Assembly: GCA_021234155.1 (NCBI GenBank)
Contig: JAJEKV010000066.1
Coordinates: forward strand, 7,634,618 to 7,698,617
Direction of reading: 5' to 3'
Source: Isoetes taiwanensis
Taxonomy: Eukaryota; Streptophyta; Lycopodiopsida; Isoetales; Isoetaceae
DNA: 64,000 bases
The notes under the pieces: model-generated
Told to the model about the DNA's origin: nothing
What the model saw: the letters and a program-made list of their open reading frames with translations, nothing else
Database searches by the model: none
In this document: piece after piece, positions 11,639-22,359 of the stretch
Position numbering within the stretch: the stretch's first letter is position 1
How the letters are laid out: every line of letters begins with the position of its first letter
Program-made: the position numbers and the translations under genes

Positions 11639-12762
11639 TGTCAAGCCGCGCACCACCACATTGTGGCTCTTGGGTCTCCGCTCCTGGAACTTTGGGGTGG
11701 TCGGGCTCATGCTGGCTGCTGCAGCATATGTTGTTTGCGATGGGTGGGACATGGGTTGTGGCCTGTGGTGGGGTGGTGGTGGCATGGGACAGCTTGGTGA
11801 TGCAACGGTGGGCCGCTCTGGTTGGCGTCTTGCAGGCTGTCGGGTATATGGATCTGTCATGTCCCGTGATGTGGCCTCTCCTCTCTGTAGTCGAGAGCTC
11901 AGCTCCTGCTGGAATTGCTGCTGCCTTGCCAATTCATATGTGCATTGCCGCAATTGTTCATGGGCTTCCGCATGAAGGCCCTTGCCTTGCTGGGCAATGG
12001 TTGTCCGGAGCTCTTGCAACTCCTAGTCTCGCATCTCGGCCTTCCTCTGAAGCGCTCTCAACGCCAACTGGTTCGCCTCAAAGGCAGTCTGCACGCTTCG
12101 CATGGTGGTGGCGGCCTCTGCAACTTCTGATTAGAGCCGGGAGATGGTTGTCATTGTCTCCTGATCAGCACGCTGCCTATCTTATGCCATGGTCTCTATG
12201 ATGGTGGAGAGGGAGTCCACACGAGCTCAGGGGTCAACAAGATCTTGCTTCTGCTGTTGTCTTTCGAAGTGTGCCAAATGGATGCCGTCTTCCAGTTGTT
12301 GTGTGCGGGTCTCCATCTCTGCAATTCGCTGCCTCTCTGCTGCCAGCTGTCTTCTGAGAACATAGGGCATCGAGGACTGGATCTCTTCTTCCAGGTCTGC
12401 AATTCGGGTCCTGTTGCATGTTATTCCTGCCTCCAGTTGTTTCAAGGCCGTCATCTGTACCTGGTCTGCCATCGGGTCTGAACAACAATCAATGTGCTCT
12501 CAAGTCGATCTTGCTGATTGGGCCTTCGCCCATGCCTCTCTCCGCATGGAAGTGGCCTCTCCCTTATTTTTGCCGTTGGTCGGAGCCGTTTTTGTAGGGG
12601 ACTATCCGCTTGATTCTCCTGGGCAAGCTCGTCCTGTCTGAGACCGGTAGCTTGAGGGCATGCCTGTGCATTAGTTGGGGGCTGAGCCTAGGCCTGGGCC
12701 TGGGCTGTGGCTTGAGGGCTCCATCCAAGTGGGGGTTTGGGTGGAGGTACACAAGTGGCCAT
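11639..12762 (-). pseudogene. LINE-1 ORF1, N-terminal half (copy A)
   Basis: On the minus strand an ATG at 12,762-12,760 opens MATCVPPPKPPLGW, followed by an Ala/Gln/Pro-rich stretch. Next is a long coiled coil at about 12,470-12,230 (LEEEIQ...RRQLAAERQRIAEMETR) and again at 12,019-11,880 (Gln/Glu/Arg-rich, EQLRQCTYELARQQQFQQEL). A Pro/His/Ser linker follows. The last readable motif is KSHNVVVRGL, which looks like the first strand of an ORF1-type RRM. Homology stops at 11,638, the insert edge, and resumes at 3,320. Coiled coil followed by RRM is the usual LINE ORF1p plan: trimerisation, then RNA binding. Frame changes near 12,480 and 12,230 break the frame. Confidence 0.7.
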
Positions 12763-12779
12763 TGTTGATTGGAGTTCAC

Positions 12780-15700
12780 AAGAGAAGAAGATGGAGAAGG
12801 GCAAATTTATTGCTTTTGATTGATTGAACAATGGTAAAGTATCTAACATCATTACCACATTGTTTCATTTAAAATTGCTAGCCAGATTTATTTTTTCAAA
12901 TGATCTTTCATTTTTGTCCCCTCCTTTTTGTCTAAGAATTTTTTAATGATGTTATCTATCCGATGCATAAATTTCTTGTAGTGGTCCTCAACATAGAGAC
13001 GCGTTGCTTAAAAGATATACATGGAAAAGTGTTTGTAGATGTGAAGGGGGGAATTGGGGGTGGGGTGGGGGCATTAATGCACTCCTATTTGAAGATGCAT
13101 TAGATAATATCTTTTACAATTTCGCATGGCCCTTCCGACAATAATCATGCATGGGAGAAATCCTTGGCCGAGTTTTGAATTGACACGCTTAAATGAATAA
13201 TTGCTCTGAGACATCCTTCTGACATAGTTACCATTTCCTTAAAGAATCCACAAAGCTGCAAAAAAAGGGCTGTCTGTTATGCATTCATCCATTTTGTGAT
13301 TCAAATCCTCCAAGCTTAGACATTCAGCATAGATTCAACACTACAGTTTGATTCGTTCAAAACCCGCGCCATTTTGACTTGATATCAATCAAATGTATAT
13401 TATTCAAGTGGGCACACAAGGAAAACATATTTTGACTATTGTATAATGTTCCAAGTGCTTACCCCATCAAATCAATAGTATCATGTTAATCAACACATAC
13501 AGTTTGAGGATATCTATTGGTCATACCATTAAAATAAATGTCTATACGTATGTTAACTCTCAACTGGCACAAAATCAATAAGTGAGTCGGTATCAACATC
13601 CCTTTAACAACTACCCATCTAAAGACAGGGAAATCGAGAAAGAGAAATGTTCGCGGTGGCCTTGGCTACCGTGATAAATTTCTTGTAATTAGAACATTGT
13701 TTGTAAAAAGCCAAACACACAAAAACCCCTCATATCATGAGATTATCGTAAACGATTTTTTTTATAAAACAATTCTCACATTGAACATTAGAAAAAAGAT
13801 TAAACCCCACACAGTTTCTTAGTTCTCAACATTTTGTTAACACGTTCCCAAAGTTAGCCCCACAATGATGGGCACACATTAACTAGTTTATTTTTAGATT
13901 GTGAATTATTTGAGATTTGGTCGAATTTGGGCCAGATTTACGCAGTCCATCTCACAATTCGTTCATTTGAGATATAAATCCAGCTCTCTCTCTTCTTTTT
14001 TTTTTTTTCTTATTTTGAATTGGATTTTCTCATGCCCGCTCATGGTCTTATTAACGCAGCACGACAAAATAGCAAATGTGGACCAAAGCTTTAATGGCAT
14101 TGCATGCCATGTTTAGACATGATTCCTTTCATAGATTGCTCCAACAAAGCCATTGGCTACCTAACATTCACAATAGTAACATGCATTCTCTACGTCACAG
14201 AGAGTGTGTCAAAACTACAATACGTATTACAAAAATGAATATGAGCTTATAGACGTATAATTAATTAATCATTCTGCCAAGTAGAAGTTTAGCCTCCTCC
14301 CTATAATAGAGGCTCATTCTCTAATTTTGATCAGCGACATGCTGCATTGTTAAACTAGGCTTAGTCAACAAATTCACTGTTTTGGCCAATGAAAAGTTTT
14401 CATTTTCATTCGACCTATCACGAGATTGAAAGGCAAAATATGGACTTTAGATTTTTATGCAGATGATCTAGAATACATGGAACAAGTTTGGAGCACACGA
14501 CAAAATATTAGAGAGGTCTTGGCTTGAGGTAGAGCAGTGGAAATGTAAGGAAGAAGAGCTAAATTAGACTATACTAGGCTGAATTAGCTTATTAGATATG
14601 AGCCACAAAGGTACTGCTGAGCGCTGGGTTGGTTCGCCATGTTCCAAACTCTGCCTGTTTGCTACATCACAACTTTGGGAGTTTTCCATCAAAAGAGAAT
14701 CGAAAGATTAGAGCAGTACGCTCATCCTTGTCATGTCCTAATAGGGTCTTATTGAAGATAAAGCGACAGGGAAAGAATATGTGTAAACAGTGATCCAAAA
14801 ACCCTTCATATAAAACTTTCTATGTCGTTGGAGCTTTCAATGGCCGTCTTCGGAAATAGAATGCGCAATAAAATAAATTCTAACACCTCCACAATAGAAT
14901 GGGCAATAAAATAAACTCTTAACACTCCCACTCAAAGGGGATGTCGCAATACAATGAAGGTTACCTTTAAATCATGTCGATTTAACTTTGAACACCTGTG
15001 CAACTATCATAATGCCAACACCCCCACTAAAAGGGATGCTAAAAAACAAAGAAAGCTCCCTTTGAATTAAGCTGATTTAGCGTTAACAACTGCCCAAGTA
15101 TAGGCCCTCTTCAACAGAAATGACACGTAGTCCAAGTTTGGCACGGGGAACTACCCTCATTGTCCCCCACTTTCGTTCTTAGATACAAAAGAATGATCTT
15201 CTAGCCACGTGCTAGAAAGAACATTCAACTCAAAGGGTCCAGGCTTGGCCCCTAGAAGAACATTCAAGGAAAAGAGTCCAAGCTTGGCCCTAGCCATTCC
15301 TAGTACTGCCATCGAAAAGGTATCACGTAGTCTCATACTAGTTTTGCAGTCTACACCATCTGGATGTCTTTAATCACATGATTTTGATCATCTTTATTAC
15401 TTGCTCTCATCTGGAATGCCAAGAATTTCAGTTGGCATTCCAACTATATTAGGTGTTCCACTTTGCCCCGTGCTTCCACTTTACCTAGGGCAACTAGAAT
15501 CTTCATTCTTCCCACCGTGTCATCTTCTATGTTTGAGCGAGATTCATATGTACAAACTCTTTAGAACCTTCATCATCTCATAATCTCATCAATCTCATCT
15601 AAGTACTGTTTTTGTCTAGATATCGCCCCCTGTTGAGCAAACAAGTCTATAAATGATGATTACTGCAGCAGATACTTGAGCAATCCTTGATTATTCTAGA

Positions 15701-15800
15701 TTATCAATATCCATGATAACCACACATCAAAAATGCATTTGCACCAGACCAATTTTTTAAAGCTGATGCTTGGAATCCAACACCCTCTCCACAATACCAT
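12780..15800. other. AT-rich stretch without recognisable genes (copy A)
   Basis: No protein motif, RNA gene or terminal repeat was recognised. A T-rich tract occurs at 13,990-14,010. The same DNA is at about 52,380-55,385 in copy B. It is probably old decayed transposon or the host sequence into which LINE-1 and LINE-2 inserted. Confidence 0.6.
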
Positions 15801-15804
15801 GCTC

Positions 15805-16880
15805 TTAATTTTGGCATGCCTTGCTAGTTCCTACCCAACCATAGAGAAAACACCATCTGCCGACTACAAAAACAAATGGGCTTTGCTGTAGTGGCGAAAT
15901 TTCTGGCTTTGATATATTTCGCTTTGATGTGGTCTTTGTATCCAAAGAATCAGATTGTTTGTACTCAAGAAGAAGCATGCATGCTAGACATAAATGTTCA
16001 AGGAGCAATCTGGAGAGTCTGAATGAGCAGCCTCTATAATAAAACTGACCAAGCCGAGAGTGGAATGTCTCTACTCCATATCCATTCCACCATGTTCCGA
16101 TATTTCATTGTGCGGCTGCAATTAGTATCTCACACCATCACAATGGGGGCATAGATTTGTGTTGCTCTCCCCATGGACAAAATCTTGCCACAAGAAGTGA
16201 TGATCAAAAGCGGGGCTTTCTTCTCATATTACAAGCTTGAACTGCTCAATGCGAGTGAACTCGGCTAGTGGTTTCCTTTTCTTAAGCTACCCTCTAAGTC
16301 CTTCAAATCAATGCCTCCAAGCGATGGTGGTGACTTTTGTGTTTCACGTTTTCCAACCGAGTTTCCTACTCCAGCTTCTCCTGTTGCACACCCTTCTTTG
16401 CTATCAGTTGCCTATCTTTTTTCCAGTCCTCGTGATACCCCCGTCCCCCCTCCCCCTTATTCCTCCCCAAGCAATTGGCCTATGCTATCACGCAACCTTT
16501 TGTGCCCACAGTAGTTGCACAACCCTTGATTCCTGCATCCGTTTCCTCAACCATCTTAGTTGTCATTGGCATCGACTATTCTAGTGGTGGCTCCATCTTC
16601 ACCAGTAACTCAGCTTGAGCAAGGATGGACTATCGTTACATTGCGGAGAAACAAGCGTAATCAATAAGTAAGCTGGATGGGCGAGGTTGATGGAGTAGCT
16701 TCGCCAACTACGGATATACCTGATGAGGCTGATCCAGTATCTGCCTCAGATACCTCTCGGTATAGGGACATATAGATGAGATGTGTTGATCAGCTGGCAA
16801 TGGTAGTATACGATGGCCTGCCTCAATGAGTTCAAAAAGGTTCAAAGAGAAGAAGGAAAAAAAGGTACTTTAGATACTTT
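15805..16880 (+). pseudogene. LINE-2 ORF1 remnant (copy A)
   Basis: Broken plus-strand reading. The end is clearest: a Pro/Ser-rich stretch at 16,311-16,514 (SPRDTPVPPPPYSSP), then QLEQGWTIVTLRRNKRNQ at about 16,610-16,670. This resembles the basic tail that closes ORF1 of many plant L1-type LINEs just before the endonuclease start. Farther upstream, VPIFHCAAA...SHHH near 16,090 in copy B's frame may be a ruined CCHC knuckle. The 5' boundary is uncertain. Confidence 0.5.
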
Positions 16881-16889
16881 GACTTTGGA

Positions 16890-17130
16890 ATGAATATTGT
16901 CAGCTGGAATGTAAGGTAAGCCCTCTACCACAAAAAGGGCTAGAGTAGCGAAAGTGATTAGAAGTTTCACTCCACAAATTTTGTGTTTGCAAGAGCATAA
17001 TATAAGTGTCGGTAGGAGTTCCATTGTGTTGGTAGGTGTGATTCTCCGTGGGAATATATACGCCATGAATAATGATATTCCTCGACTCACACCATACAAG
17101 TCTACATATATAGCCTTGTATACCATAGAT
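16890..17130 (+). pseudogene. LINE-2 endonuclease, N-terminal part (copy A)
   Basis: The plus strand reads MNIVSWNVR, the classic opening of the plant LINE ORF2 endonuclease with its metal-binding Asn. Then, after frame loss, comes SFTPQILCLQEHNIS (16,960-17,010), which carries the QE motif with the active-site Glu. The segment ends at YKSTYIALYTIDCG where the LTR-like sequence starts. The continuation lies at 18,682 and beyond. Confidence 0.8.
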
Positions 17131-18681
17131 TGTGGCACTAGGGGGGCATGACTAAGTTATTCATATAACTTAGCCAACCTTAGGTTAAGACCATTTTCCA
17201 TGTGGCCTTAACCTATTGGGCACCCGCCACACGGACTTACCCTATTGGAGCCATGTGGCATAACATGTGAACCCTAACCTATAAAGGCCTAAACCCTAAC
17301 CCTAAGCCTCTTTTCTGGCTCCAAAGAACTGGGAACCTTTTCTCAAATAAACCCGCTTCGAGAACCGCTTGTTGTGGCATAGCCTAGCACAAAGAGCCCC
17401 GAGTGTGTGAGCGCATCGCCAGGAGTGGGAGCTACCTCAACACTTCAAGACCATGGAGACGCCAAGATTGGGAGGGAGTGCTTTTGGAGCAGGTATATAG
17501 AGTAGTAGTCATAGTAGTTCATCCGAATTAGCATTCCGTGATGAGTTAGTATCTTGTATCTAGGGTAGAGCCATCCTAGAACCCTCATTCATCATCTTGA
17601 ACCCTAATCAAGGAACTCTAACCGTAGTTAGATATAGATGATTAGGTTAAGATATTCTTATGATTATTCTCATGATATGATGATTATGTGATGATGGTTG
17701 ATCATGTTTGCTCCTCTTGTATTGGGAAGGGGGGTAGAGACCTAGAGCCATATGTAGTATGCTCCTAGTTTAGATCCCTTAGTTCCTATTAGATGCGGCC
17801 TGTGCATAGGAGCCCACCAGTGCTATCGAGGCTATGATGTGACTCAAAGACCACATAACGGGCTAGAGGGAATGTGGAGGGAGGATCCCCGCCGAAAGTG
17901 GGGGCTTCGGGGATCCCATAGTGGGCTAGACTTATGGTCGGGTCACTTCGCAAGGGCCGAGCATGGGTCCAACACCTCCCCGGGCGCATGGTGCCGCCGC
18001 CTTCCTCGAGAGCCGCAAGTGTTGGCTTGGCTCTCGCTTTGGGGGTTAAGTCGGTACTAATCGTGTGTCGCCACGATTCTCTAGCCGCCCACCCTAACCT
18101 CTAGACACCGGAAGGGGAGATGCAACCCTTCCTACCTCATCGGACCGTGGAGATGCAACCTGAGTAGTCCCGATGGGTGATGCCATGGGATTGCGATCCG
18201 GAAGGCTAGAGTCACGCCAGAGCCTGATTTAGCCCATCTGCAAAGTATGCACAGGAGGGGCGGATGGAGTGGTCAACTCTAGCCATTGTCTTATGCCAGC
18301 CCTCGCCATTGCCATGACTCGGCCCCCGCTTCTACCTTGAGGCTCCAAATTTTGGCCATCATCCTCCTTACGTCCGAGCCTGGGTAGGAGCTATCATGTT
18401 TTGCGATTTATGATTATCATCTTTGCATTGGTATATGTATGATGGACTACCTTTGAGGTAGTATTTGTAATGTTTGATGCTAGTTCTGACATGTTTATCG
18501 CTTCCGCTGATATAGGAGCCCATAGGGGAATGGCGCGCAAGACACCTTCGTGTCCCCTCCCCGCACTAGGGTCACCTTAGAGTGCGGGGTAGACAGAGGG
18601 CCTGTGTGGTTGTCGAGCCGGACGGGGGATTTCCTGCCGAGTGTACGGCCGAGCGCCGTATGTTTAGCAGGGAGCGTCACA
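17131..18681 (+). mobile_element. Probable solo LTR inside LINE-2 (copy A)
   Basis: The segment starts TGTGGCAC and ends GCGTCACA (TG...CA, 4-bp terminal inverted repeat) and sits exactly between the two halves of the LINE-2 endonuclease. Near the left end it has a 9-bp inverted repeat (CTAAGTTAT at 17,152, ATAACTTAG at 17,165), a TATA box and telo-box at 17,278-17,305, and an AATAAA at about 17,345. No internal retrotransposon genes are present, as expected for a solo LTR left by recombination. The flanking pentamers (TAGAT and GTAGG) do not match, so either the ends are off by some bases or the target duplication has decayed. Orientation is inferred from the TATA box. Confidence 0.55.
17278..17305 (+). 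promoter_or_regulatory. TATA box plus telo-box in the LTR (copy A)
   Basis: CCTATAAAGG is followed 4 bp later by AAACCCTAACCCTAA, a plant interstitial telomere motif (telo-box) known from promoters of growth-related and translation genes. The same arrangement is unchanged in copy B at 56,855-56,882. It is most likely the LTR promoter core. Confidence 0.55.
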
Positions 18682-19330
18682 GTAGGCAGTAGGAGTTAAA
18701 CCTTATGGCTCGCCAACATGTTCTCGCCAGTGTTTCTGGGCACTTTCTATTATGGTTGTTGGACACCAAAGTAATCTTTACAATAAAGAGTAATTGGGAT
18801 AGGCGGGCCATCAAGTGGAAGCAAGATGAACAGATGTGGGGCATCACAAACGGCTATGCCTCCAATATGGGAGACTTTAACATGGTTGAGGACAATACTA
18901 ACAGGTGGCGGTGAGACTGTTTTAAGCTTCAAGAATAAATAATGGGATAAGTTCCTGTTTGAGCATGGATTTCTCGAGATTTCGAGTGACCAGGTTTTCA
19001 CTTAGCGCAATTGTGCTCAGGGGGAGACACCTGGTGCAACTAGGCATGGCAAGTGCTATGGCAACACGAATGCTCAACATATGCTACATGGATTGCATCG
19101 TAAGAACTATGTTCACCAAACTATTTTAGACCACCATCCTCTGATCATTGATGCAGTGAAACTCCTATTTTGGGCTCCCAGTAAGACTGTATTCAAACTG
19201 AATGTTCAATATTTGAAGAGCGAGGATTTCACTACTGGGTGTCAGCAGTATGGGAGTTCCCCCCCACCCCCTCCCCCCCCCCCCAACCTGAGCCCAATGC
19301 GAAGACTAGTCAATAATGTCAAGACCTAGG
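18682..19330 (+). pseudogene. LINE-2 endonuclease, C-terminal part (copy A)
   Basis: After the LTR the plus strand resumes with IKWKQDEQMW...MGDFNMVEDN at 18,810-18,900, containing the GDFN box. Then come SDQVFT-like, RNCAQGETPG and LDHHPLII at 19,120-19,150, the degenerate SDHxP box with the catalytic His. A C-rich tract at 19,259-19,285 interrupts the end. The order GDFN then DHxP completes the domain begun at 16,890. Confidence 0.8.
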
Positions 19331-19399
19331 CCAAGCAATGGGGGATCAATTTTGTGCAGCAGTAAAAATGCCTTCTAAACCAAAGGTATAGTGATTTGG

Positions 19400-20930
19400 A
19401 GCAAATTAGACTTCAAGGAGGTTTTCATGCTCGAGAAGCAGAGTTGGTCAAAGAGATTTAGAAACTTGATTTTCAAAGTATTGAAGCATACAAAATAAAA
19501 ACAGGGCTATCATGTGGTAGGTGCACAAAATCTTTTTTCTCATCCGCACGATTGCAACGACAAAGTTCGACTCTCACCTCTATTCGGATGGAGCATGGGG
19601 ATTATGTCTCTGCACCTGAGCAAGTGAAGCAATTTCTCCTCTCGCATTTCACGCCCTTCTTCTAGAGAAAAGTACTTCCCTTTTAGGAGGAGGCAATGGA
19701 CATTGCACTTTTCAAAGTCATGCCTATCATCTCTCCTGTGTGCAAAGACAAGAACTCAAGGCTCCTCTCACAGAAGCGGATCTAGAGTCTGTGGTATTCT
19801 TGATGGCCAAGGACGAGTGCCTAAGCGTGGTTGGTATATACCCATTGAATTAGTCTTATTAGAGTGGACGCATTTTACCTTTCATGGCTAGCATATCAAG
19901 ACCCGCTATGCATCTCATCAATTAGACAAGATACTTAATACGTGTCTCATTGCTCTAATCCCTAAGGTTAAGGAGCATATTGTAATCTCTCATTAGAGGC
20001 CGATTACCCTGCTACCAATACTATACAAGATCATAGCGAATGCATATGCAAAAAACTGAAGAAAAGTTAGGCGATCTCGATTAGTGAAGAGGAAACCGGC
20101 TTTTTGCCTGGCAGATATATTTTGGAAAACATAGCTGCAGCCTATGATAGAATTTATTGGGCAAGGAAAACTAGTCAAAGAGTAGTATACCACCAATTAC
20201 AGTTTGAAAAGCTTATGAAACTTGTCTCATGGTCGTTTCTTCCGCACATCATGGACAAACTAGGCTTTAAACCCTCCGTTGTCTGAAAGCTATTGAGATA
20301 TGTTAAAGCGAGGGTTTTTTTCAAGGGAATCCATCCCAATTTTTCACAGTGAAAAGGGGCATTAGGCAGAGATGTCCACCTGCTTCATTTATCTTCATTA
20401 TTGTAGCTGAGAGGCTCTCGTAGTTGCACTATAGTACAATGGATGATCGTCTTGTTGCTGGTTTAGACATGTTTGACCAGTTCCCAATTAATTTGCAACT
20501 AGCTTCTGATGATACGGTTCTTTTGGTGGACGCCAGTGAGGGAAATCTGGACGCAGTTAAGCAACTTATAAACATATTCTCCCCTGCCTTAGGTTGTCTG
20601 ACAGAAGTGTAATGGAATCTGGGCACTCGATGATCCAGCCCCGACTTGTTTGTCTTAGTATCCTTGGAATCTTGTTCCTCCAGGCACTACCACCAGGTTG
20701 CTTGGAATTCTTTTTGAAATGGAGATTTCAGCAGCTCAAGCATGGGACCAAGTCACTCTCTGTCTTCAGAGGCACTTGCTTTGATGGAGAGATGCTTTCT
20801 TATCTATGGCTGGAAGAGTCCATGTAGCTAAATCTGTTATGAATAGTACGCATGTATATATGGTTTCATCGCTGCTAGAAAAATTCAAAGATATCATTGC
20901 TTTAGTTTAGAACTTTGTGTAGTTTGGCGA
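19400..20930 (+). pseudogene. LINE-2 reverse transcriptase (copy A)
   Basis: The plus-strand reading, broken by stops and shifts, contains in order: a LIALIPKVKE-like motif (best seen in copy B at 59,480); RPITLLPILYKIIANAYAK near 20,000; ISEEETGFLPGRYILENI at 20,080-20,140; LVSWSFLPHIMDKLGF near 20,230; the KRGIRQRCPPASFIF motif near 20,355; and the catalytic box LASDDTVLL at 20,500-20,525. Both Asp remain, but the usual aromatic residue before them is lost. The series identifies an L1-type plant LINE reverse transcriptase. The 3' part runs to FVWFGDKAL-like text near 20,920 and then ends. Confidence 0.85.
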
Positions 20931-20980
20931 TAAGGCATTGCAATTGTAAAAATCACATGGCACAAGTGCATCCGTCCCAA

Positions 20981-21560
20981 AAGAATGTCGCCGATTCGCA
21001 GAAGCGACCCAAGATTCTTGCTTTCAAGATGAGCATGCATGCATTGCATGCATCGCATGCATGCATCGCATGCGTTTTGGGCCGTTCGTCAGGTTGGGCG
21101 TTTGCTACTTATTGCAGAGTTCTTCATCGACGTTTCATCGGCGCTTCCTCTTCTCTCAGAAAGTACCTTATTCTCTTTGAATTGTTTCCCGTGCGGGGAG
21201 GGGCTTCTTCCCCTCGGTTTGGCTAATTTGGCGCTTTTCTTGTCCTTTTCCGCCTTTAGCCTTCGTCCCCAGTGACCTTCGTCCCTCGATTCTAGTTTGT
21301 TAAGGAAGTCCTTTGGTATTCGGGCGCTTTGTTGGTTTCATGCGAATGCCAGCGGTAAGAATCGTCGCCGATTCGCCGTGAGCGAATCGGCATTCTGCTC
21401 AAGATGAGCATGCATGCATTGCATGCATCGCATGACTTTTTTGGGTCGTTCGTCAGTTACGCTTTGCTACTTATTGCGAGTTCTTCATCGACGCTTCATC
21501 TACGCTTCCCTCTTCTCTCGAAGCATCTTTATTCTCTTTGAACCCACCCTTCCCCCTTCT
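20981..21560. repeat. Tandem hairpin and CATGCATG-repeat module (copy A)
   Basis: Two related units start at 20,981 and 21,357 (period 376 bp, homology about 200 bp each). Each opens with a hairpin. In the second unit GCCGATTCGC (21,367-21,376) and GCGAATCGGC (21,382-21,391) form a perfect 10-bp stem with a 5-nt loop, flanked by AGAAT/ATTCT. Each is followed by overlapping CATGCATG (RY-type) repeats at 21,033-21,074 and 21,408-21,433. A smaller duplication with GGGTGATGC follows at 21,606-21,650. The function is unknown; it could be enhancer-like DNA of the neighbouring LTR element or a separate element's end. Confidence 0.7.
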
Positions 21561-21845
21561 TTGTTTCATCAGATTTTGTACAAGTTCTCGTTTATCATGT
21601 TTTTCCACCCGGTGGGTGATGCTTTTTTCCACCCATCGGGTGATGCTATTCTTTTGGTATGTTTCTCGCTTGTTGTTGATGATGTGCGTGTAGTTGGGCG
21701 AGCGCCATCCGCTTTGACTTCTCCATGCGCTGGTTTTGGGAGCGATTCTATGCCTTACGCTTGTCTAAGTGTTTGGGGTCTGGTTCGAACTCGAAGACAG
21801 CCCTCCGTGGAGGACCCGTGGATCTAACAGAGAGTCCGGGGACTA

Positions 21846-22337
21846 TGTCACGGATTTGGCGAAAGAGAAGAAAAAGAAGAAAAACAAACAAATGAGAGAA
21901 AGATGATAAGCTTCCTTTGATATCAATGATGAAAATACATGAGCTCGCAATAGAGAGAAAACCAAGGGAGACAAGACTCAAAACTCATCTAAAAACTTAT
22001 GAGCTAACTCTACTCATATATATAGTACAATGGCCTTGGGGCCCAATATAGACACTCGACCGATCTCGGTGCCGACCGAAGGAGGCCTGATTTGTGAATG
22101 TTGGCGGTGCCTCTTGAAGTGCTCTAGAATCATGCCGACGCCGACGTATGCGGACGGGCCGTCACTTGTCCGAAGCGGCGCTTTGTTGATACCAAAGGCT
22201 TTGACTCAAGGTGGGTTCCGCCGCTTGGTCTTCTCATGGAGCCTTGGATGTCCAATCTGGTTGACCGAGGATCCTTGAGCTTGACCTGGTCTGTCAGAGG
22301 ATGAATAGTCCCGTGCACTGTGAGGCACAGATTAACA
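21846..22337 (-). mobile_element. Probable 3' LTR of the Ty3 element (copy A)
   Basis: On the minus strand the segment starts TGTTAATCTG directly after a polypurine tract and ends ATCCGTGACA, giving TG...CA ends and a length of 492 bp. A TATATATGAG box lies near 22,020. No second LTR with this sequence was found upstream (higher coordinates) within the window, so pairing with a 5' LTR is not shown. The Ty3 pol genes at 26.2-30.1 kb are on the same strand and upstream, which makes this their likely 3' LTR. Confidence 0.5.
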
Positions 22338-22346
22338 CTCCCCACC
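22338..22346 (-). promoter_or_regulatory. Polypurine tract before the 3' LTR (copy A)
   Basis: The minus strand reads GGTGGGGAG immediately before TGTTAATC, the usual arrangement for plus-strand cDNA priming. The corresponding site in copy B (about 61,871-61,878) is GGTGGAGG. Confidence 0.5.
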
Positions 22347-22359
22347 AAACGACACACTC

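Larger units (their letters stand above)
1..12780 (-). mobile_element. LINE-1, copy A: non-LTR retrotransposon, split and 3'-cut by window edge
   Basis: On the minus strand the order is ORF1 N-terminal half (12,762-11,639), an 8.3 kb insert, ORF1 C-terminal half (3,320-2,800), an APE-type endonuclease (about 2,800-1,690), reverse transcriptase (about 1,640-480) and the C-terminal region running off the window. Without the insert the element is about 5 kb, normal for a LINE. The parts read consecutively in domain order, so I treat them as one element. The clade is not resolved: it has an APE endonuclease and a YADD reverse transcriptase and is clearly different from the L1-like LINE-2 in the same window. 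Confidence 0.85.
15805..20980 (+). mobile_element. LINE-2, copy A: L1-like plant LINE split by an LTR
   Basis: The plus-strand order is ORF1 3' part (about 15,805-16,880), endonuclease N-terminus (16,890-17,130), a 1.55 kb LTR-like insertion, endonuclease remainder (18,682-19,330) and reverse transcriptase (about 19,400-20,930). Reading stops at a sharp boundary near 20,981 where a hairpin/RY-repeat module begins, so the LINE 3' end is missing. Many stops in all frames show the element is dead. Confidence 0.8.

Noticed and set aside
11577-12201. Plus-strand open frames of 132 and 187 codons with W/G/V-rich text
   Set aside because: Antisense shadow of the Gln/Pro-rich coiled-coil ORF1 on the minus strand; same in copy B at 51,200-52,131.
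17291-17305. AAACCCTAACCCTAA as a telomere end or interstitial telomere array
   Set aside because: Only two units, right after a TATA box, with ordinary sequence on both sides; a promoter telo-box is more likely.
20981-21560. Hairpins as a Helitron 3' end
   Set aside because: The hairpin is not followed by CTRR at the expected distance, and no TC 5' end or Rep/helicase text was seen.
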